Positions 5,262-8,134 of a DNA stretch of 8,134 nucleotides are shown here, piece by piece (the first letter of the stretch is position 1; every line of letters starts with the position of its first letter). Origin of the DNA: Acidimicrobiia bacterium (GTDB lineage Bacteria; Actinomycetota; Acidimicrobiia; Acidimicrobiales; SKKL01). The translations under genes and the position numbers were made by a program. A model generated the notes under the pieces. That model was not told where the DNA came from and did not search any database. It saw nothing but the letters and a program-made list of their open reading frames with translations. The stretch lies in the NCBI GenBank assembly GCA_041676705.1, contig JBAYRL010000024.1, positions 1 to 8,134 on the forward strand, in the 5' to 3' direction.

Positions 5262-6746
5262 ATGCAGGTCGGGTATTTTGCGTCGTCGATCCGTCAAGAT
5301 GTTTTGTTGGATTTGATGTTGTCTATGTTTCCGGGGGATGTGTCGGTTGTTGAGGGGGTTGTGTCTAACCCGTTTTTGAGTGCTGGTACTGTTAGGAAAC
5401 ATTGGTATGCGTTTCGACCGGCGGGGATGGCTAAAACGGTTATTGAGAACTGTCGGGATCCGTTGATTGTGGATGTGTTTCTTGATAACGGTGAGAGTCG
5501 GGTTTCGGTGTTGGAAACGTTGTTATCTAAGTGGCGGTTGTCGACTAGCCAGGCTGCCCGTATGGTTGGGTTTTGGCCGTTGTCCCGTCTTGATCGTTGT
5601 GTATCTTTGTTGGGGTCGTATCCTGCGCAGGCGTTAGTGTCTCGGGTGTCGGAGATGGGGGTTGATGCTCAGCTGGATTGGGTTCTCCAGGGTGGTTTTA
5701 ACCATGTTGGGGAGGATCGGGTGTGGGATATTTTGTGGGGTGTTGCTTCACAGGGCTGGTATGGGATTGACACGATGTCGAAACTGCAACAGGTTTTGTT
5801 GTTGTTTCCACAGCTCCGCTCGCGGGTGGTGGCTGAGGATAACTTGATGTTGTGGGAAAGTATTATGTACGCTCCCTTTAGCGCCGACGAACTGTCACGG
5901 TGGGTCACAAAAATTGTGGAACGGTTGGGTGGGCTGGTTGGGGAGTCGTTTTGGTGTTCAACGCAACCTGTATGTCGGGTTGCGGTGGGTGTTTTAGGAC
6001 GTCCCGATTTGGATGAGGTTACGCATGGGTTGTTACGTGACGCTTTAGAAGCTTTGGAGGCGGTGCCGGTTAGAGAACTTGGTTTTCGTTACAGTTCTCG
6101 CCCTATTCAGGGTGAAACGTTGGCGGAATGTTCTAACCCGGACCGGGTGTTAGCATATTTGCATGTTTTGCGGAACAGGTTCTCGGTTTCTTTAGATCTG
6201 CCTGTGGTGTTGTATCTCCTAGAGTCGTTGTCGACTAATCCGGTGGTGTGGTCAGATGTTGAGATTCGCAGGTTTTTTCAACAAGAAACGTGTTGGTACC
6301 GCAGTTTAACTACTCCGTTGATAACGATACCGGAACATCTTGTTCCTATGTTGGAAGAACTTGCCGAGATGTGTTGGACAAAACATTTCGAAAGACAACA
6401 ACAGTATTTGTGTGACTTGTTAAACACAGCAACTACCGCTGCTATTACAGCAGTTGGGGAAGGTTGGGTTAAACCAGAACCACACGAACCGTGGCCAGTG
6501 GTAAAACAGTTCGACAATCTGAACCCTAAGGTCGGTTCTTTAGAACCCAAAGCGGTTTATGATTCTCTCGCAAGTAGATTTGAACTGGCACCTTCTACCG
6601 CTCATGTGGTGGTGTGGTTGGAACATTGTTTAGGTGATGGTGGAACGCTAGAGTCGAAACAAAAGTGGGAAACCGTGTTCAGGTTGTTCCCTGAATGGGA
6701 CCGTACGTATGGTGAGCTGGTCGATGTAGCGAACCGGATCGGATAA
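5262..6746 (+). CDS. Uncharacterised protein, paralogue B of the local family
   Basis: This 494-residue protein is clearly homologous to paralogue A over its whole length. Residues 1-220 align without a gap (shared DVLLDLML at 13-20, NPxLSA at 36-41, LRSRV at 185-189, YAPFS at 203-207). B then has an extra segment of about 10 residues near 222-238 (GGLVGESFWCSTQP). Alignment resumes at VAVGVLGRPDLDE and at PDRVLAYL ... NPVVW ... VEIRRFFQQET (about 293-343). A variable, low-similarity stretch follows (about 375-440). The conserved C-terminal segment LGDGGTLESKQKWETVF ... EWDRTYGELVDVANRI ends the protein. Like A it looks helical and soluble, with recurrent N/D-P turns and no export or membrane signal. 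Function is unknown. It diverges from the flagellin gene, has its own ribosome binding site and ends 50 bases before a strong terminator, so it is probably monocistronic. Confidence 0.9.
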   Translation: MQVGYFASSIRQDVLLDLMLSMFPGDVSVVEGVVSNPFLSAGTVRKHWYAFRPAGMAKTVIENCRDPLIVDVFLDNGESRVSVLETLLSKWRLSTSQAARMVGFWPLSRLDRCVSLLGSYPAQALVSRVSEMGVDAQLDWVLQGGFNHVGEDRVWDILWGVASQGWYGIDTMSKLQQVLLLFPQLRSRVVAEDNLMLWESIMYAPFSADELSRWVTKIVERLGGLVGESFWCSTQPVCRVAVGVLGRPDLDEVTHGLLRDALEALEAVPVRELGFRYSSRPIQGETLAECSNPDRVLAYLHVLRNRFSVSLDLPVVLYLLESLSTNPVVWSDVEIRRFFQQETCWYRSLTTPLITIPEHLVPMLEELAEMCWTKHFERQQQYLCDLLNTATTAAITAVGEGWVKPEPHEPWPVVKQFDNLNPKVGSLEPKAVYDSLASRFELAPSTAHVVVWLEHCLGDGGTLESKQKWETVFRLFPEWDRTYGELVDVANRIG

Positions 6747-6765
6747 AAACCCGGATAAACAATTT

Positions 6766-6786
6766 TAGTTGTGTGCTACACAACTA
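6766..6786 (+). repeat. Perfect 9-bp hairpin with a 3-base loop
   Basis: TAGTTGTGT (6766-6774) pairs exactly with ACACAACTA (6778-6786), with loop GCT. It begins 20 bases after the stop of paralogue B and just before the main terminator. It could protect the 3' end of the mRNA or act with the terminator. Confidence 0.55.
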
Positions 6787-6796
6787 TAAACAGGGG

Positions 6797-6841
6797 GGGG
6801 TAGATGTCTATATGTGTAGATATCTACCCCTTTCTTTTTTT
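6797..6841 (+). terminator. Strong rho-independent terminator of paralogue B
   Basis: GGGGTAGATGTCTA (6797-6810) pairs with TAGATATCTACCCC (6817-6830), 14 pairs with one G-U, around a 6-base loop TATGTG. It is followed at once by TTTCTTTTTTT (6831-6841). This is a textbook intrinsic terminator on the + strand. Confidence 0.93.
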
Positions 6842-6889
6842 GTTTTGTGTTCCCTGCCAGATGATAGGAAACCTTGGACACACAAAACA
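6841..6889. repeat. Inverted repeat, 10-bp arms
   Basis: TGTTTTGTGT (6841-6850) is exactly complementary to ACACAAAACA (6880-6889), with a 29-base spacer containing TTCC and GGAA that could pair as well. It follows directly after the terminator T-run. Confidence 0.45.
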
Positions 6890-7126
6890 GGATAGAAATA
6901 TTTATAACACCCCCAACAGCAGGGCGACATCTGGGTGGGGTTACCACTCGATCGGGGTAGCTGGGTGGGTAGGGGTGTTTATAACACACGCACGTGCAGG
7001 GGGTGTTGTGGCAGTGTGTTGGTGTGTTTGTTTTTAGAGGGTTAGCTGCGAACAGTGTGAGGGTACGTGTCACCTGTCCAGAAGTTTTTGACGGTGGTCG
7101 CGTGTCGTGACAAACAAGTTATTTAT
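6890..7126. other. Non-coding gap upstream of paralogue C
   Basis: No gene is supported here; the open frames crossing this stretch also run through the terminator or lack binding sites. It holds a G-quadruplex motif (6954-6975) and two copies of TTTATAACAC (6901-6910 and 6978-6987). TTGACG at 7088-7093 resembles a -35 box, but no convincing -10 box lies 16-18 bases downstream. Confidence 0.5.
6954..6975 (+). other. Predicted G-quadruplex motif
   Basis: Four G-runs (GGGG at 6954, GGG at 6963, GGG at 6967, GGGG at 6972) are separated by loops of 5, 1 and 2 bases. This satisfies the usual G3+N1-7 rule on the + strand. A further GGGTGGGG lies just upstream (6933-6940). It sits about 170 bases before the start of paralogue C on the non-template strand. 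It is a motif match only. Confidence 0.55.
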
Positions 7127-7133
7127 GTGGAGG
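7127..7133 (+). promoter_or_regulatory. Ribosome binding site of paralogue C
   Basis: GTGGAGG lies 10 bases upstream of ATG 7144 and supports that start codon. The encoded N-terminus (M-x-V-x-K) also matches the start of paralogue A. Confidence 0.75.
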
Positions 7134-7143
7134 TTGGGTTTAG

Positions 7144-8134
7144 ATGATTGTACCCAAATTTTTGGGGTATGTTTCCTCGCCACACGTGTTAGAAGTGGCT
7201 GTGAGAGTGTTGGGGGACAACAAAGAAGTGATAGCAACGGTTGCTTCCAACCCTAACATTAATGTGGGGGTGGTTGAACCTTTTTATGAACGGTTCAAAC
7301 CAGCTGCGGTTACACGGCTGTTGCTGGAACATAGCACCGACCCGGAGCTTGTAACGTTTTTGTTGGATCGGAAAGAACGACGTGTTGGGGTGTTACAAAC
7401 AGCGTTGTTTAACTGGTTTTTACCAGACGATCTGTATTTGTTGGTGATGGGTCGCTTGTCGAGCGACAACGCCAGGGTTTTTATTGACGCTGCGGATGGT
7501 TATTCGAAAAAGGTGAAAACGTTGGCGGCGTTAAACCTTGAACCGGTTGATGCTGCTAAATGGGTGGTGTGGGACGACACCGGGTTTTGTGATGAACAGT
7601 TGTTACGTATGTGTGACATTGTTTTGTTCGGTTTGGGTGGGGGTGAAGATGTGAATCGGCGTGCTATTGAAGCGGTTTTGTTTCGACGCCCACATCTTAT
7701 CAACCGGCTGAAAATGCCGTACTACCGTAATTTGTCGGCGTTGTTAGCAGGGATGCCGATTTCGGAACAGGTTGTTGCTAACATTGTTGATTCGTCGTTA
7801 GCGGAACCTGGCCGCTATGGTCAGGTTTGGTTTACTTTACTGCAGAATCCGTGGTTACCGCCATCAATGTTTGAGACTGTACAGGCCCAGATGGCACTCT
7901 ATATGGTACGTAACGGTTTAGGGGACCGGCTTGAGTTCTTACAAACCGAACCGGTTACCTGGTCGGAAGTTACCCAAAATTTTGGTGAGTTCTGGTCATT
8001 CCGTAACGTATTGGGTGGGTATGTGTCTTCAACGTTGCTTCATAGGGTGCTTTTAGAAATTTTGTTGGACCCTGATCTGATGGCTGACGATAACTTTGTG
8101 GCGTCGTTACGGACAGTGTTTAACAGCAGCTATC
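7144..8134 (+). CDS. Uncharacterised protein, paralogue C, 3' end outside the window
   Basis: The frame starts at ATG 7144 behind GGAGG and stays open to the last base of the window. It gives 330 residues so far; the relatives are 483 and 494 long, so roughly 150 residues are probably missing. The N-terminal 100 residues align without a gap to paralogue A: V3, K5, Y9, NP at 36-37, FxPAAV at 51-56, DP at 66-67, VL at 83-84, WxLP at 91-94, 28 identities by hand count. The middle is strongly diverged. Near the window end, LLDPDLMADDNFVASLRTVFNSS resembles the ASNPVLWENVEIRKFIQQETN region of A at a similar position. Further N/D-P turns (DPELV about 66, QNPWL about 239, LDPDL about 312) support the helical-repeat impression. 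No export or membrane signal is seen. Function is unknown, and this member is older or faster-evolving than A and B. Confidence 0.85.
   Translation, partial: MIVPKFLGYVSSPHVLEVAVRVLGDNKEVIATVASNPNINVGVVEPFYERFKPAAVTRLLLEHSTDPELVTFLLDRKERRVGVLQTALFNWFLPDDLYLLVMGRLSSDNARVFIDAADGYSKKVKTLAALNLEPVDAAKWVVWDDTGFCDEQLLRMCDIVLFGLGGGEDVNRRAIEAVLFRRPHLINRLKMPYYRNLSALLAGMPISEQVVANIVDSSLAEPGRYGQVWFTLLQNPWLPPSMFETVQAQMALYMVRNGLGDRLEFLQTEPVTWSEVTQNFGEFWSFRNVLGGYVSSTLLHRVLLEILLDPDLMADDNFVASLRTVFNSSY

Noticed and set aside
6765..7073. Open frames on both strands in the gap before paralogue C
   Set aside because: They contain the rho-independent terminator at 6797-6841 and encode low-complexity peptides without a start signal.

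Overview
The window suggests a flagellated actinobacterium. The main support is the flagellin, whose N-terminus (MRINQNIAAFN...) and C-terminus (...QSVLGLLR) look like those of actinobacterial or acidimicrobial flagellins by memory of the family. Base composition is moderate in GC. The + strand is unusually rich in G and T, even across the gene coded on the minus strand. The lineage is inference; no rRNA or tRNA is present to fix it.

Layout from left to right. (1) Positions 1-1488 hold the 3' part of a gene for a secreted or surface protein. It ends in a Pro/Thr linker and seven RCC1-type beta-propeller repeats, each with two cysteines. (2) Positions 1489-2028 are a non-coding gap with a terminator-like hairpin and several other inverted repeats. 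(3) Positions 2029-3480 encode a 483-residue protein of a family I do not recognise (paralogue A). (4) Positions 3481-3617 hold two strong hairpins between convergent genes. (5) Positions 3618-4778 on the minus strand encode a complete 386-residue flagellin. (6) Positions 4779-5261 are a G+T-rich divergent intergenic region. It holds a perfect hairpin in the flagellin leader and possibly a small membrane-protein gene. (7) Positions 5262-6746 encode a 494-residue paralogue of A (paralogue B). (8) Positions 6747-7143 are non-coding, with a textbook terminator, further inverted repeats and a G-quadruplex motif. (9) From 7144 to the window end runs a third, more divergent member of the same family (paralogue C), cut off by the window.

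The most noteworthy content is the cluster of three paralogues, A, B and C. A and B align without a gap over residues 1-220, with 104 identities by hand count. C aligns without a gap to A over residues 1-100, with 28 identities. All three carry repeated N/D-P-x-hydrophobic turns between apparent helices, which hints at an alpha-solenoid fold. No catalytic motif, signal peptide or membrane segment is visible. Each gene has its own ribosome binding site and long flanking spacers, so they look like separately transcribed members of an expanding lineage-specific family rather than an operon. Whether they relate functionally to the flagellin or to the RCC1 surface protein cannot be decided from this sequence.
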